Assembly: GCA_025093555.1 (NCBI GenBank)
Contig: JAIWNF010000067.1
Coordinates: 164,093 to 228,092 of the forward strand
DNA length: 64,000 nucleotides
Direction: 5' to 3'
Origin: Circinella umbellata
Taxonomy: Eukaryota; Mucoromycota; Mucoromycetes; Mucorales; Lichtheimiaceae
Of this stretch, positions 39,251 through 50,971 are shown piece by piece. Numbering within the stretch: the first letter of the stretch is position 1; every line of letters starts with the position of its first letter. The notes beneath the pieces were generated by a model that saw only the letters and a program-made list of their open reading frames with translations, was not told where the DNA came from and made no database searches. Position numbers and translations under genes: made by a program.

Positions 39251-39514
39251 ATAGAAGCATATTTTAATAAACGATGGCAATTGTAGAACAGTACATGGTA
39301 ATTTTTATTATAAATATAAAAATAAAATAAATAAATCCGTAATGTAAAAGATAATATAGTAGATGAAAGCTTTTTATGAAGAGAAATATAAAAAATAGGG
39401 AAAAGAATAATTTGTAAGTCAAGAAAAAAAAATATAAAGTGCGCGTGAGTATATAAGGTGTGTGTGTGTATGTGAAAATTATGTGTGACAGCCAAAAAAA
39501 AAAAAAAAAGAAAA

Positions 39515-39603
39515 CTAAGCTTCTTCAATCAAATCTTCGTTACTCCATTTAATACAGTCATCTTCTTTTTTAATAATGGAAAATAATGATCCCAAATGAA
39601 ACA
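39515..39603 (-). pseudogene. Isolated 3' exon-like fragment
   Basis: On the minus strand a CAAACTTAG acceptor-like site is followed by an open segment FHLGSLFSIIKKEDD then CIKWSNEDLIEEA and a TAG stop at 39515. Composition is that of a real protein C-terminus, but no upstream exon is visible because repeat sequence begins at about 39,655. Probably the severed end of a host gene; not identified. Confidence 0.35.
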
Positions 39604-39654
39604 ACTAAGTTTGGAAGTCTTTTTTTTATTATATTATTTTAATCACTCATCATC

Positions 39655-40565
39655 GTATCTATTTTACACACGAACGGACATGTTCAATAACGCCAATAAG
39701 AATCTATTAGCTTTATGATTACAATATTACATCTTTCCTTCACTAACTATTGTGGATCGAGTTTATATACAAATATATTCTTTACAAGAATCTACTTTAC
39801 TTACCAATGGACTTAACAAATATTTTATTTAATCTTGGTCAATAAAACTATCTAATATACACCTTGATAACCCTACAAAACAACTAGCATTACTCAATTT
39901 TATTATCAAAGCTCCTTCTTTTTTATATATCCCTGTCTTTGACATAATTGCTTTTATATAACTGGAGATTGTGCTTGACGATTGGTAAGTGGTACTACTC
40001 TTTCTTTTTACACACATACCCTTTCTCCGAATTACATTACTATAATGTATTTGTTTACTAATGGTGGTAGTATTTTATTTTTTTTTCTTTGAGTAGATTT
40101 TATAAGTTATGCAAATAATCATTGAAAAAAAAGTGCTGCGGATATGGGTTGATATTACGGTTTATATACTTGGATTTGGATGATGAATATTTGGACTGTA
40201 CAAAATAGAGAGAGTATTGTGGTTTATAATTATATTATATATATCACTATGGTAATACAAATATCAAATAAACTATTCTAGATGTCTTCTTCAACAATGG
40301 TTATTTTTTTTTATTTGCTATTCTTTGTTTTGGAAAGGGACAAATATTAGTATTATTATGAAATAATATAGGAAATGTTGTGACATAGATAATTTGAGGA
40401 ATAATATGTTATAAGAAATATAATGAATAGGGATCAAGTAATAACATTTCAACATCTTTGGGATTAGATCATTTCAAAAAGTTTAGATCTAAAAAGTTTG
40501 ATGAATCTTCGAGTTGATAAAATAATATTTGTCACATTTATTGACTTGCTACACTTACATTAAAA
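39655..40565 (+). repeat. Third, diverged copy of the palindrome-arm segment
   Basis: Corresponds to about 30,240-31,090 of the right arm in the same orientation. Matching blocks include ACACGAAC.GACAT, ATTACAACATTACATCTT, the TTGGATTTGGAT..ATGGATATTTGGA region and the AACATTTC..CATCTTTGGGATTAG block. It is clearly older than the two arms, showing that the arm sequence existed as an independent repeat. Confidence 0.7.
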
Positions 40566-40775
40566 ATGCAGCATACTTTTTCAATCTAATATTTTTATGT
40601 TTTTTTTATAAACACCTATAAAAAAACACCCATTACTACTTTGAATCTTTCGGATGACTACATCATCGGATTGGATGATACACCCATCTGCATCCATAAA
40701 GACCCATCCACATCCGAACTTGCGGATGCGGATACGGATCGGATGAGCAGATGTCGGATGAGATGAAGAACGCTA

Positions 40776-41721
40776 AGTTGTAAAGTCTGTTAAAAATCAA
40801 TCAAAAGAAAAAGGTAAAAGTAAAAGTAAAAGGGATAGAAAAGATGAAGATTTATTATTTTGCAGTTGAACTGCCCATATTTATATGTACTTAAGTGGTC
40901 ACATGACCACCCAAGGATCAAATTCTAAATCACGAATCACATGAACCTTTTCTTTGGTGTGACCAAACGAAACTACCACACAATGTGTCAAAGATGACAC
41001 GTGGTAGAGTTTCCCTTGTTGTAAAGTCTGTCAAAAATCAATCAAAAGAAAAAAAGGTAAAAGTAAAAGTAAAAGGGATAGAAAAAGATAAAAATTTATT
41101 ATTTTGTGGTTGAACCGCCCATATTTATATGTACTTAAGTGGTCACATGACCACCCAAGGATCAAATTATATATCACAAATCACGTGAACCTTTTCTTTG
41201 GTCTGACCAAACGAAACTACCACACAACGTGTCAAAGATGACACGTGGTAGAGTTTCCCTTGTTATAAAGTCTGTCAAAAATCAATCAAAAGAAAAAAGG
41301 TAAAAGTAAAAGTAAAAGGGATAGAAAAAGATAAAAATTTATTATTTTGCGGTTGAACCGCCCATATTTATATGTACTTAAGTGGTCACATGACCACCCA
41401 AGGATCAAATTCTATATCACAAATCACGTGAACCTTTTCTTTGGTCTGACCAAACGAAACTACCACACAACGTGTCAAAGATGACATGTGGTAGAGTTTC
41501 CCTTGTTATAAAGTCTGTCAAAAATCAATCAAAAGAAAAAAAGGTAAAAGTAAAAGTAAAAGGGATAGAAAAAGATAAAAATTTATTATTTTGCGGTTGA
41601 ACCGCCCATATTTATACGTACTTAAGTGGTCATATGACCACCCAAGGATCAAATTCTAAATCACGAATCACGTGAACCTTTTCTTTGGTCTGACCAAACG
41701 AAACTACCACACAACGTGTCA
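40776..41721 (-). repeat. Four tandem solo LTRs
   Basis: Units at about 40776-40990 (start truncated), 41002-41234, 41246-41477 and 41489-41721, each about 232 bp. They start TGGTAGAGTTTCCC and end AACGTGTCA (TG...CA borders). Each carries a GTGGTCACATGACCAC near-palindrome close to a TATTTATATG box. Each is followed by the 11-bp spacer AAGATGACA(C/T)G. Confidence 0.75.
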
Positions 41722-41732
41722 AAGATGACACG

Positions 41733-42704
41733 TGTGGTGCTTTGATGTAGTGAAATATAGGTAAGGAAAAGGAAATAAAAAAAAGAATAAAGGGATTACA
41801 AAAATAAGAGAATACAAATATGTGGGTTCAAAGAAGTTACAGGTTGAATGTAGGGTAAATAAGACGTATATTAAAAGGGAAAAATGAGTAAAAAGAGATA
41901 TAACCGAGATTATCCAAAAATCTCCCTGTTGCTTTTCAGAAAATATCAAAAATAAAATAAAATAAAATAAAATTTAACCAAAAGTTATGGTACCGGAGCG
42001 AAAGAGCAAAATTCGTCCTCATTTATTCAATGCAATTCTAACTTATAAATAATGACAAATTCTTCTTTCTCAAGAAGGTCAAACAAAATAATTGGTACAT
42101 CTTCAAATTCTAACATACAACTAGTAGCAGGGTGTAGTGAGTAAGGGAGGGGTTCTAATGTGGATATGAGAATGACATGACGACAAGAGACAAGGGATAA
42201 TGTATAGTAATCAAAAGAGGAAATAAAAGAATAAAGAGAAACACATAAATTGGATCATAACCAGATCCTTCGATCGGTAATAGAAAAATTGACGACGGGA
42301 AGGAAATAATAGAAATCAAGGAATAATAAGAATTATAAGAATAAGGTAGCTATGATAAAAAAAGAAATATAAAAAAATATCAGACAAACGATGGAAGGTT
42401 TTCGGGGAGACACGAATTAAAAATTGATAGAGGAAATAATGACAGAAAAGAAAATATAGAGATGACCCAAAAAGAATAATAAAAATGAATAACCCAGAGG
42501 GGAAAAGATGGAAAGAATAGCAATTAAGTTTAAAGAAGTAATTAGAAATGGGGGGGTGATTATGGTTTACGGTAAATAAAAGAAGAGGGGAGAAGATCGT
42601 CGGATGGGGTGAAAGTTCAACCGCCAGAGCCAATCGAATCGCGATAAAATTGAGAGTGAAAATAAAAGTGTATGAGGCCGGAAAACCTCACACGCTCCGT
42701 GTCA
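41733..42704 (-). repeat. 3' LTR of gypsy 1
   Basis: Plus-strand limits TGTGGTGC and CCGTGTCA. Bordered inside by a purine-rich tract on the minus strand (GGTGGGAGGTAT, 42705-42716), suitable as polypurine tract. Reading frames inside the LTR are spurious. Confidence 0.88.
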
Positions 42705-42848
42705 ATACCTCCCACCAGGCCGATATACCACTTGAGAAGAGAAAAAAAAAATGAAATAAGGATGATAAATAAAAAAAAATCATAGAAATAAAATAAAAAG
42801 GTAATAATAATAATAGAAAGAGGTTTAATCTTCACGCCTATGATCGAT

Positions 42849-44153
42849 TCAAGCTTGATATTGGTCCATTGCTCTTTTTACTTGGACTTCCGGAATCATT
42901 GTACGATTTTCAACAAATGCTTTTAAATTATCGCCATTTACGGCCGCGGTTAGACGTCTCGAATTTGGACCTTCCAAATAATATGTACCATTCCTTCCGA
43001 CGCTGATAACGATCATTGGGCCTAACCACTTGTCACTGAACTTTCCTTGTGGCAGTTTATCCCTCATCAGGACTTGTTCACCTACTCTGAACGGCCTTCG
43101 AAATTCCACCCTTCGGTCGTACAAGATTTTGTCTTTCTTTTTTCGTTCTTTGGCCTTTTCCCTGGCTTCTTCTCGTAATTGACCCGTCATATGTTCTATG
43201 ACCTTGGTACGGCTTATTATTTCCTCCGTCAATTTACCTTCCACGAAATCCGTTCTCGGACCAATCCAAGTAGCTGGTGTACGTAATTCGTATCCAAAAA
43301 GTAACTTGGCTGGCGACAAACCAGTTGCCTCATTAGGCATCGTCCTAATCGCAAGTAAGGCGTGTCCCAGATACCCTTCCCAGTCTTTTTCTTGTCCTTC
43401 TTCGCGAGCTATCTTAGCAATGGTTTGCACTAACCCCTTATTCATTCTCTCGCAGAGACCGTTCACTTATGCTCTTGCCGAAGTTGCCATAACATGGCGA
43501 CATCCTAGGCCTTTTAAGAATTCTCGAACGTATATTGATTTAAAATTTGAACCTCTGTCTGTTAATAAGTACCGAGGAACGCCAAACGTTTGGATTAAAT
43601 GTGTAAATAAAAAGTCCGCCGTAGTTTCTTCATTTATATTATCAACTATGGCAGCAATAGGCCAACGAGTCAAATAATCTATTGCAACTAAGAGATAGCG
43701 CGGTGGTTTTCCTTCGTAATGTATAGGGCCAACTGCATCACAACCCACCATAAAGAAAGGGTCCTCAGGAGTATCGATAGGTTTAGCAGGATTAAATCGG
43801 GTTCTTTTTACCCTGGCACGGAATTGGCATGTATTGCATCCTTGAATGAAAGAACGCACCTTCTCGAAAAGACCAGGACCGGTATAGGCCAACTTGAGTC
43901 GACGCCATGTGTTATTAACACCAAAGTGACCTTCGTTATGAATGGCACGGATTACGTCGTTCGCCATACCTTCATGTAATAATTCAACGCCTCGTAACGA
44001 TGGGTTTTCTGTTCTCCGGTAAAGTTTACCATCTGCTAACATATATTGTTTTGCGTGGAAACGTATTTTCCTTTTAATTTCTTTAGTAGAATCAAGGGGA
44101 TATCTTTTTCGCGAAAGATAATGAACGATTGATAAATAAAAGGGATATTCCAT
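42849..44153 (-). pseudogene. Gypsy 1 integrase (one nonsense codon)
   Basis: The ORF starts with its own ATG (MEYPFYLSIVHYL). It has an HX3H (IHNEGH) and CX2C (GCNTCQF) zinc-binding module. The catalytic core has Asp in GCDAVGPI, Asp in LTDRGSNF and Glu in LCERMNK. A C-terminal GPM-type module (KWLGPMIVISVGRNGTYYL) follows. A TAA at 43467-43469 interrupts the core where the related gypsy 2 copy has Gln (ARAQVNG), so CAA-to-TAA is the likely change. Otherwise intact over 435 codons. Confidence 0.85.
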
Positions 44154-44722
44154 TATGAAATAAATAAAAAAAAGAGATGAATAGAATACAAATGAAATGG
44201 ATACAAAAAAAAATTTAATTAAGAAAAATAGGAGATAGTAAAACGATTATATATAAAAAAAGGTATTGAAAGAATAAAGAAGAAGAAATTGTGAACGGGA
44301 TGAAAAGGAAATATAGTCTATAATATAAGAGAAAATAAAAATGAAAAAAAAATAAAAATAATTTAGTTGCGAACCATAAAAAGATCTGACAAAAAAAAAT
44401 ATTATTGGACTTCAATACGAAAAGTTTTTAAGGAAAGTAGGGAAAGCGAAAGAGAGTCCTCGTTCATTATTTATTTTTGTTTTTAATTTATAGATCAAAA
44501 AAAAAGGTAAAAAAGGATGATTGTTCTATTTTAAATGGTTGTCATAAAACTTCAAAAAAAAGGCATAGATTCTTGTCGTCAATTTAAAAAGGGAAGGTTG
44601 TCAAAAAGTTAAAAATCAAAAGGAGTGTAAAGTTATTCCTGAAAAGGAAAAAGAAGATTTCAAAGAAAAAAAAATAAAGTGAATAAGGAATATAATATAA
44701 ATTCTATAATAATTGTAATAAG
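44154..44722. other. Spacer between RNase H and integrase ORFs of gypsy 1
   Basis: 569 bp, AT-rich, no coding frame on the minus strand. No convincing intron joins the two ORFs: no GT donor precedes the RNase H stop and no AG precedes the integrase ATG. Confidence 0.6.
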
Positions 44723-46099
44723 CTATAATAGTCTTGATAGTGCATCGGCTGGATTGTTTTCACCTTTAATATATTCAACTGTGAAATTGAATTCCATGAG
44801 TGCTGCTGACCATCTTTGAATTTTTGGACTTGGAGGTTTATTGTGCGGACCAAAAATAAAACGGAGGCAAGAATGGTCTGTTCGCACCAAGAATTCTCTG
44901 CCCGCCAGATAGTGTCGGTATCTATCGCACGCCCAAACTAAAGCTAAGGCTTCCAAATGGGTTGCAGCATACGTTTTTTCGGCGCCACGGACAACACGCG
45001 AAGCAAAGGCAACAATTGTTTCTTGTCCACCGTCAAGAGGTACTTGTGATAATATAGCCGATAAACCTTGACTTGATCCATCTGTAGTGAGGATTTGTTT
45101 TTGGTGCCGGTCGGGAAATGAAAGAATTGGTGGCTGTGTTAAAGCTTGCTTTAGTGCCAAGAAAGAGTTTTCCTGCTCTTTTTCCCACAAAAATTCTTTT
45201 TCTTTCTTCAACAATTGTGTCAACGGTTCCGCCATTTTAGCATACAATGGGACGAATCTGCGGTAAAAACCGGCCATGCCCAACACGGAACGAACGCCTT
45301 TTCTATCTGTAGGTGCCTTCATTGATAGAAGTTTTTCGACATTCTTCTTATTTGGTTCTACGCCAGCATACGAAACGGTGTGTCCGAGATACTCTACTTT
45401 TTGAACGGCAAACACGCACTTTTCCAACCGTAACCGTAAATTCACTGTACGACATGTGTCAAACACCAGCTGTAAATGTCGACAATGTTCCTCCAGAGAA
45501 CGTGAATAAACGATTATATCGTCGATAAATACTTGTACGAAATCACCAATATATGAGATAACAACATAGTCATTATACGCTGAAAGGTTGCTGCAGCCGA
45601 CGCCAAACCGAAAGGCATCACATTAAATACATATGTTCCAGCCGAACAGATGAAACCAGTTTTTTCTACAGAGTCGTCCGCCATCTTTATTTGCCAATAT
45701 CCTTGTGCAGCGTCTAACATCGAGAAGTATTTTGGTGGTCCGTTACTTGCCAACGAGCTCAATAAGGTGTCGATATCGGTAGTGGGAAATTTTCTATAAC
45801 GGATTGTTTGTTTAAAGATCGGTAATCACAACAAGTCGCAACTTGCCATTCCCTTTTCTTACAAAAAAGACTGGAGAGGTGTAACGACCAGAAGATGGAC
45901 GGATGAGGCCAAGTTCGAGCATGGTTTTTATTTCTTCACGTAAGTGTGTTTCTTCCTCCCAAGACAGACGAAAAGGCTTTGAACGGATGGGGATATCAGT
46001 GGTAGTGGGGATGTGATGTTCTGTCGTCGTGACCCGACCTAATCCACTATTTTCAAAGAAAACGTCTTCGAATTGGTCTAATAATGCCTTGAGTTCCAT
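44723..46099 (-). pseudogene. Gypsy 1 reverse transcriptase-RNase H, frameshifted
   Basis: RT begins in the frame 46099-45812 (LGLIRPSSGRYTSPVFFVRKGNGKLRLV). It shifts frame near 45,815 and continues with FSMLDAAQGYWQI and MPFGLASAAATFQR. It shifts again near 45,560, just before the FIDDIIVYS active-site motif, which is intact in sequence. The frame 45466-44723 carries the RT thumb (FYRRFVPLYAKMAEPL) and RNase H (TTDGSSQGLSAIL, THLEALALVW, RTDHSCL), ending ADALSRLL. Two or more 1-bp indels abolish expression as one protein. Confidence 0.85.
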
Positions 46100-46283
46100 A
46101 GGTATATTTCGGCGATTGGTTGCCCCTCTTCCGTGTCCTTGATTCCTTGTATTTCTTCAGTATAGAATTTAAATTAAGCGATGATCTAGTTTCGATTTCT
46201 CTTTAACAGATGGCTCCTCTTATTATTTTTCAGGTCGACGACCACGGCGAAAACTTCCTTCGACTGTTCGTTGTCCTTAGATA

Positions 46284-46691
46284 TTATATTTGCCCTTTAT
46301 CAGGATGGTCGACGTGCAGTTCGACATAACCTTGATTCTTCTTAGTGGGGATAACAATGGTTGATTGTTCGATTTTAGGAGTAATGTTGTAAGCGCGGAA
46401 CCAAGTCATACCTAACAAACAGAGATCGCGATTACTTGATGCTTCCACGCACATGTGTTCAGGACGTAATTTACCGGCTACCCTTATTGGTACGTCTTTA
46501 ACGATTTCACAGGCCCGATCGGATTGATCATCCATTGTAGACACGGCGAGATGGTCGCCACTTGTTGTTAATTTTAATTTTTCCACCAATGAACGGCTGA
46601 TCACTGATACGCTTGCGCCTGAATCGAAAACGGCTTGAACGACTTGTCCATTAATTACGATGGGTCCGCGTAAAGGTATACTTTTCTTCAT
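46284..46691 (-). CDS. Gypsy 1 aspartic protease ORF
   Basis: 135 codons with the retropepsin active site AVFDSGASVSVIS and the hydrophobic LCLLGMTWF flap-side motif. Its ATG follows the linker ORF stop by 5 bases. It is not in frame with RT, and about 180 bp separate them. Confidence 0.75.
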   Translation of the reverse strand: MKKSIPLRGPIVINGQVVQAVFDSGASVSVISRSLVEKLKLTTSGDHLAVSTMDDQSDRACEIVKDVPIRVAGKLRPEHMCVEASSNRDLCLLGMTWFRAYNITPKIEQSTIVIPTKKNQGYVELHVDHPDKGQI

Positions 46692-46696
46692 ATTTT

Positions 46697-47533
46697 CTAA
46701 ATTATACGGTAATGATATTCGGTGTCATCTGAGTCGTAATTTTCTTGGTCTTTAATTATACCATCGTCTTCAAAGGTAGATCCCTCGGACCATGTGCTAT
46801 CCCAGTCCGTGCCTTCTTCTTCGTCAGATGTATTGTGGCCATCTTCTTCTGAGTCAACTTCCAACGCGTTTACCTCCATTGCTAGATCTGCTGGTATGTT
46901 TTCCTTTGCTTTACGCCCGTGTAAAAACCTTAGGCCGTCTCGTACTTCAGCATATGCTTTCTTATCTAACGCCAACCATTGTGCCATGGTTAAACCGGCG
47001 TCAAGATTCTTCAGTTTTTCCCAGACGTCTGGAGACGCGAGATCGACGGGTATCTTCCTTGGTGGTTGTCTCGTTCTTGCCTTCTTGGCGTTTTTCGATG
47101 ATGTTGCCTGATCTTGTAGCAAAGGCAATTTAAAAGAATTATTTGCTGATCTCTTTCCGCCCCGCACGTTTGTAACCAACGAAGTATCAGACGCCGCCCT
47201 TTTCTGTTGTCCTAATGCGTATATTTCTGCCGCTTCGACGAAGTTGACGTTCGTTTGCTTGATGTCACTTGCTTTGTATGCTTTGTTATTTGAGTCGTAA
47301 TGCGGTTGTTCGTTGTGAAAATTATTGTTACTGAGTTGATTACTGGCGAATCGACTATTGTTTGGGGTAATATGTTGATTTTTTTCTTGTTTTCTTGACA
47401 TGTTATCTTGATTTTTTTGTTGGTTATTATAATTATTAATTGGCTTGTTGTAATTGCTTTGATAAATATATTGACTATTCGGCTGAATATCTTTCATGGG
47501 TGTATTATTCCTTGGGACGGCAGCATCACCCAT
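46697..47533 (-). CDS. Gypsy 1 linker ORF between gag and protease
   Basis: 278 codons, Asn/Gln-rich at the start, with a conserved-looking middle (DVWEKLKNLDAGLTMAQWLAL) and an acidic tail. Its ATG overlaps the gag stop as TAATG, an arrangement that suits stop-restart translation. No known domain recognised. It occupies the place where other gypsy elements have a gag-pol junction. Confidence 0.65.
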   Translation of the reverse strand: MGDAAVPRNNTPMKDIQPNSQYIYQSNYNKPINNYNNQQKNQDNMSRKQEKNQHITPNNSRFASNQLSNNNFHNEQPHYDSNNKAYKASDIKQTNVNFVEAAEIYALGQQKRAASDTSLVTNVRGGKRSANNSFKLPLLQDQATSSKNAKKARTRQPPRKIPVDLASPDVWEKLKNLDAGLTMAQWLALDKKAYAEVRDGLRFLHGRKAKENIPADLAMEVNALEVDSEEDGHNTSDEEEGTDWDSTWSEGSTFEDDGIIKDQENYDSDDTEYHYRII

Positions 47534-48383
47534 TACTGGCGCCCGTTGCCATTTCCCTGGTTATCTTGGCTTTGAAATTGTTGGGTCTTTGTACAACGAC
47601 TTGAGATATGGCCTTCCTCGCCGCAATTCCAGCATTTAGGTGGCGTACGTGGTGGATTATTTGGTGGTGGAGTACGAGTTGCTTGGGAACTCAGTTGTAA
47701 CTGCAATGATCGGAGACTGTCTGCTACTTGAGACAACAAGGTATGTGTTTGCGAGACGGAATCTTCTGGTGTAAGAGTTGAGGTAATGGATGGTGGGATT
47801 CCGATAGCCATTCTGAGGCCGCCTTCCTTAGTTTGGTTTATATTATTTTGTCCTTGGAGATACTTCTTCTGTGCGTTTTCGATTCTGACGGCCTTGTTGA
47901 CGGCTTCTTTCCACGTCATAGAAACACCTGATTCCTCCATGCGGTAAGCAATGTGGGGTTCTATTGCTCGGGTGAAATATCTTATTTGGAACACTTCGTC
48001 AATAGGACCGACTAACGAGAATAATTCTTGCAGTTTATATGCGACACTTTCTACGGATTCACCATTTTTCTGCTTCACGGCTTCGATATTTGACCACCAA
48101 GATTCCTGGTGTTCAGCCGATATGAACCTAGCTTTGAAAGCTCTTTCGAAATGCTCCCAGGTTACAATAGTATCCTCGAGAGGTACCCACCAGAGTTCCG
48201 CCTGTCCGGTTAAGTTTGACGCGGCAATTAGTAGGACCTCTTCATCTGAGAAGTTTCCCCTTAACCAGAGACGTTTGACTTTACGCAACCAGACCATAGG
48301 ATTTTCATCCGCCTTAGTACCAGAGAAAGGCCGGGTGACGAAATGAATTTAAAGATCTTGTTATTAACGGCGTGTTCCAACAT
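47533..48383 (-). pseudogene. Gypsy 1 gag with zinc knuckle (one frameshift)
   Basis: The ATG at 48383 opens HAVNNKIFKFIS. A 1-bp shift near 48,335 moves to the frame that carries WLRKVKRLWLRGNFSDEE, the gag core (ASNLTGQAELWW) and the C-terminal CCHC knuckle CWNCGEEGHISSRC. It ends in NGNGRQ with a TAA that overlaps the next ATG. Confidence 0.82.
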
Positions 48384-48494
48384 AGTTCAAAAAAAAAGTT
48401 GTAATAAAGGGAAAAGGTAATGTATGTAGAGGAAGAAAAATTTAAAGAGAATGATAGTGGACTGGCACGACACGATTTCCTTCTTGATATATGT

Positions 48495-48512
48495 ATCCCG
48501 GTCGACCCCCCA
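48495..48512 (-). promoter_or_regulatory. Probable tRNA primer-binding site of gypsy 1
   Basis: On the minus strand, 10 bases after the 5' LTR, TGGGGGGTCGACCGGGAT begins with TGG as expected for pairing with a tRNA 3' CCA end. A near-identical sequence (AGGGGTCGACTGGGAT) occupies the same place in the relic at about 38,920-38,935. Confidence 0.55.
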
Positions 48513-48522
48513 ATTTGACATG

Positions 48523-49494
48523 TGTGGTGCTTTGATGTAGTGAAATATAGGTAAGGAAAAGGAAATAAAAAAAAGAATAAAGGGATTACAAAAATAAGAG
48601 AATACAAATATGTGGGTTCAAAGAAGTTACAGGTTGAATGTAGGGTAAATAAGACGTATATTAAAAGGAAAAAATGAGTAAAAAGAGATATAACCGAGAT
48701 TATCCAAAAATCTCCCTGTTGCTTTTCAGAAAATATCAAAATAAAATAAAATAAAATAAAATTTAACCAAAAGTTATGGTACCGGAGCGAAAGAGCAAAA
48801 TTCGTCCTCGTTTATTCAATGCAATTCTAACTTATAAATAATGACAAATTCTTCTTTCTCAAGAAGGTCAAACAAAATAATTGGTACATCTTCAAATTCT
48901 AACGTACAACTAGTAGCAGGGTGTAGTGAGTAAGGGAGGGTTCTAATGTGGATATGAGAATGACATGACGACAAGAGACAAGGGATAATGTATAGTAATC
49001 AAAAGAGGAAATAAAAGAATAAAGAGAAACACATAAATTGGATCATAACCAGATCCTTCGATCGGTAACAGAAAAATTGACGACGGGAAGGAAATAATAG
49101 AAATCAAGGAATAATAAGAATTATAAGAATAAGGTAGCTATAATAAAAAAAAGAAATATAAAAAAATATCAGACAAACGATGGAAGGTTTTCGGGGAGAC
49201 ACGAATTAAAAATTGATAGAGGGAAATAATGACAGAAAAGAAAATATAGAGATGACCCAAAAAGAATAATAAAAATGAATAACCCAGAGGGGAAAAGATG
49301 GAAAGAATAGCAATTAAGTTTAAAGAAGTAATTAGAAATGGGGGGGTGATTATGGTTTACGGTAAATAAAAGAAGAGGGGAGAAGATCGTCGGATGGGGT
49401 GAAAGTTCAACCGCCAGAGCCAATCGAATCGCGATAAAATTGAGAGTGAAAATAAAAGTGTATGAGGCCGGAAAACCTCACACGCTCCGTGTCA
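48523..49494 (-). repeat. 5' LTR of gypsy 1
   Basis: 972 bp with the same borders as the 3' LTR. Followed at 49495-49505 by the 11-bp spacer AAGATGACACA and then directly by the next LTR. Confidence 0.88.
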
Positions 49495-49505
49495 AAGATG
49501 ACACA

Positions 49506-50774
49506 TGTGGTGCTTTGATGTTATAATAATAAGGTAAGAAAAATAAAAGAAAGACAAAAAGGGAATTACAAAATAAGGAAATACAAATATATGGGTTCAA
49601 AGAAGTTACAGGTTGAATATAGGGTAAAGAAAATGTATAAAAAGAAGAGAAAAGTAGTATAAGAAAAATATAATTGAGATTATCCCAAAGAATCTCACAA
49701 CGATTTCGAAAGAAAATATCAAAAATAAAAATAAAATAAAAATAAAATTTAACCAAAAGTTATTATACCGGAGCGAAAGAGCCAGATTCGTCCTCGAGTG
49801 TTTATTAGAGTTTTGCCTTTTATACCAAGGCAAAACGTTTTAGAAAAAAAAGAAATATAACCTAAATAAAATTACCACTAATTAGAAATATTGATGAGAT
49901 CGTAGTCGATCTCTAATAAGGGAAGATACAAAAGAAAAATAGATGGAGATTGATGCTGACAGCAGAGAGATAAAAGAAATAATAATAAGGTTTTACGAGA
50001 GGATAGGATGAGGATACAATCGAAATGAATAGAAGGAGATTTAACTATAATATAATCGTAGTGAGAGGGAAAAATAAATGATGATAAAAGTGACAACAGG
50101 ATAGCAAAAATAAGGTTGAAGCGATAAATAAGCGGAATGACAGGTAATTGACAACAGGATAGTAAGAATAAAGTTAGGAAAAATAAATGAGCGGGTTAAA
50201 AGTGGATGACAACAGAGTAATGAAATAATAAAGTTAGAAGGGAAATAAAGTTAGAAGAAAAATAAAGTTAGAAGAAAAATAAAGTTAGAAGAAAAATAAA
50301 GTTAGAGAAATATATGAGCGCGATGAGAGATTGACGGCAACAGAATAGGAAATAATAAAGTTCGAGATAATAGAGTGAAATAAACGGGCGGCGATAATAA
50401 TCACGGTAAATAAGAGGAATATTTGAAATAAGGTTATGAAAAGAAAGTTGAAAGGAAAATGTGTTAAAGTTCAAAGCACGATAAAGAAAAATATAAAGAA
50501 AAATAAATGGCGTAATAAGGATGATTGCTGGGGGGGAACAGATAATGAGAGAATAGAGTAGGATTGATTGCACGAATAAAAAGAATAAAAATAAATAAAA
50601 ATAATTAAGATAAAACTTCAAAGAAGTAATTGAAAAAGGAAAAATAGAAAAGGGAATAGACGATCGGCAAAGACAGGTAAAATAATCTACCGCCGGAGCC
50701 AATCCGATCGTGGCCGAACTTCTCGACCAAGGTCTAGAGGTATGAGGCCGGAAAACCTCACACACTCCGTGTCA
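49506..50774 (-). repeat. 3' LTR of gypsy 2
   Basis: Shares ends and scattered blocks with the gypsy 1 LTR but is about 300 bp longer. It has a run of TTAGAAG(A/G)(A/G)AAATAAAG units at 50,230-50,305. Confidence 0.8.
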
Positions 50775-50971
50775 ATACCGCCCACCAGGCCGAAATACCA
50801 TCCAAAGAGATGTATCAAATCAAGATGATAATAAAAAAAAAATATCGCAAAAAGGACCGAAATAATAAAAAAAGGTAAAGAATTGTCAAACGAGAAATAA
50901 AAAAAAATATAAAATAAAATAAGAAAAATAAAAAAAAAGGTACGTATTTACTCAAAGAAGGGACCAAAAGG

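Larger units (their letters stand above)
41733..49494 (-). mobile_element. Ty3/gypsy LTR retrotransposon 1 (full length, defective)
   Basis: Minus-strand element of 7.76 kb with two nearly identical 972-bp LTRs. Order in the 5'-3' sense: LTR, primer-binding site, gag with zinc knuckle, a separate linker ORF, aspartic protease, RT-RNase H, a 0.57-kb gap, integrase in its own ORF, LTR. Frameshifts in gag and RT and one stop in the integrase make it non-autonomous. The high similarity of its LTRs (a few single-base differences) indicates recent insertion. Confidence 0.88.

Noticed and set aside
41719..42835. Hydrophobic frames within the gypsy LTRs (also 48,314-50,765)
   Set aside because: They lie in LTR sequence, differ in length between the two LTRs of one element and have no domain; A-rich LTR DNA read in reverse gives Phe/Leu-rich chance frames.
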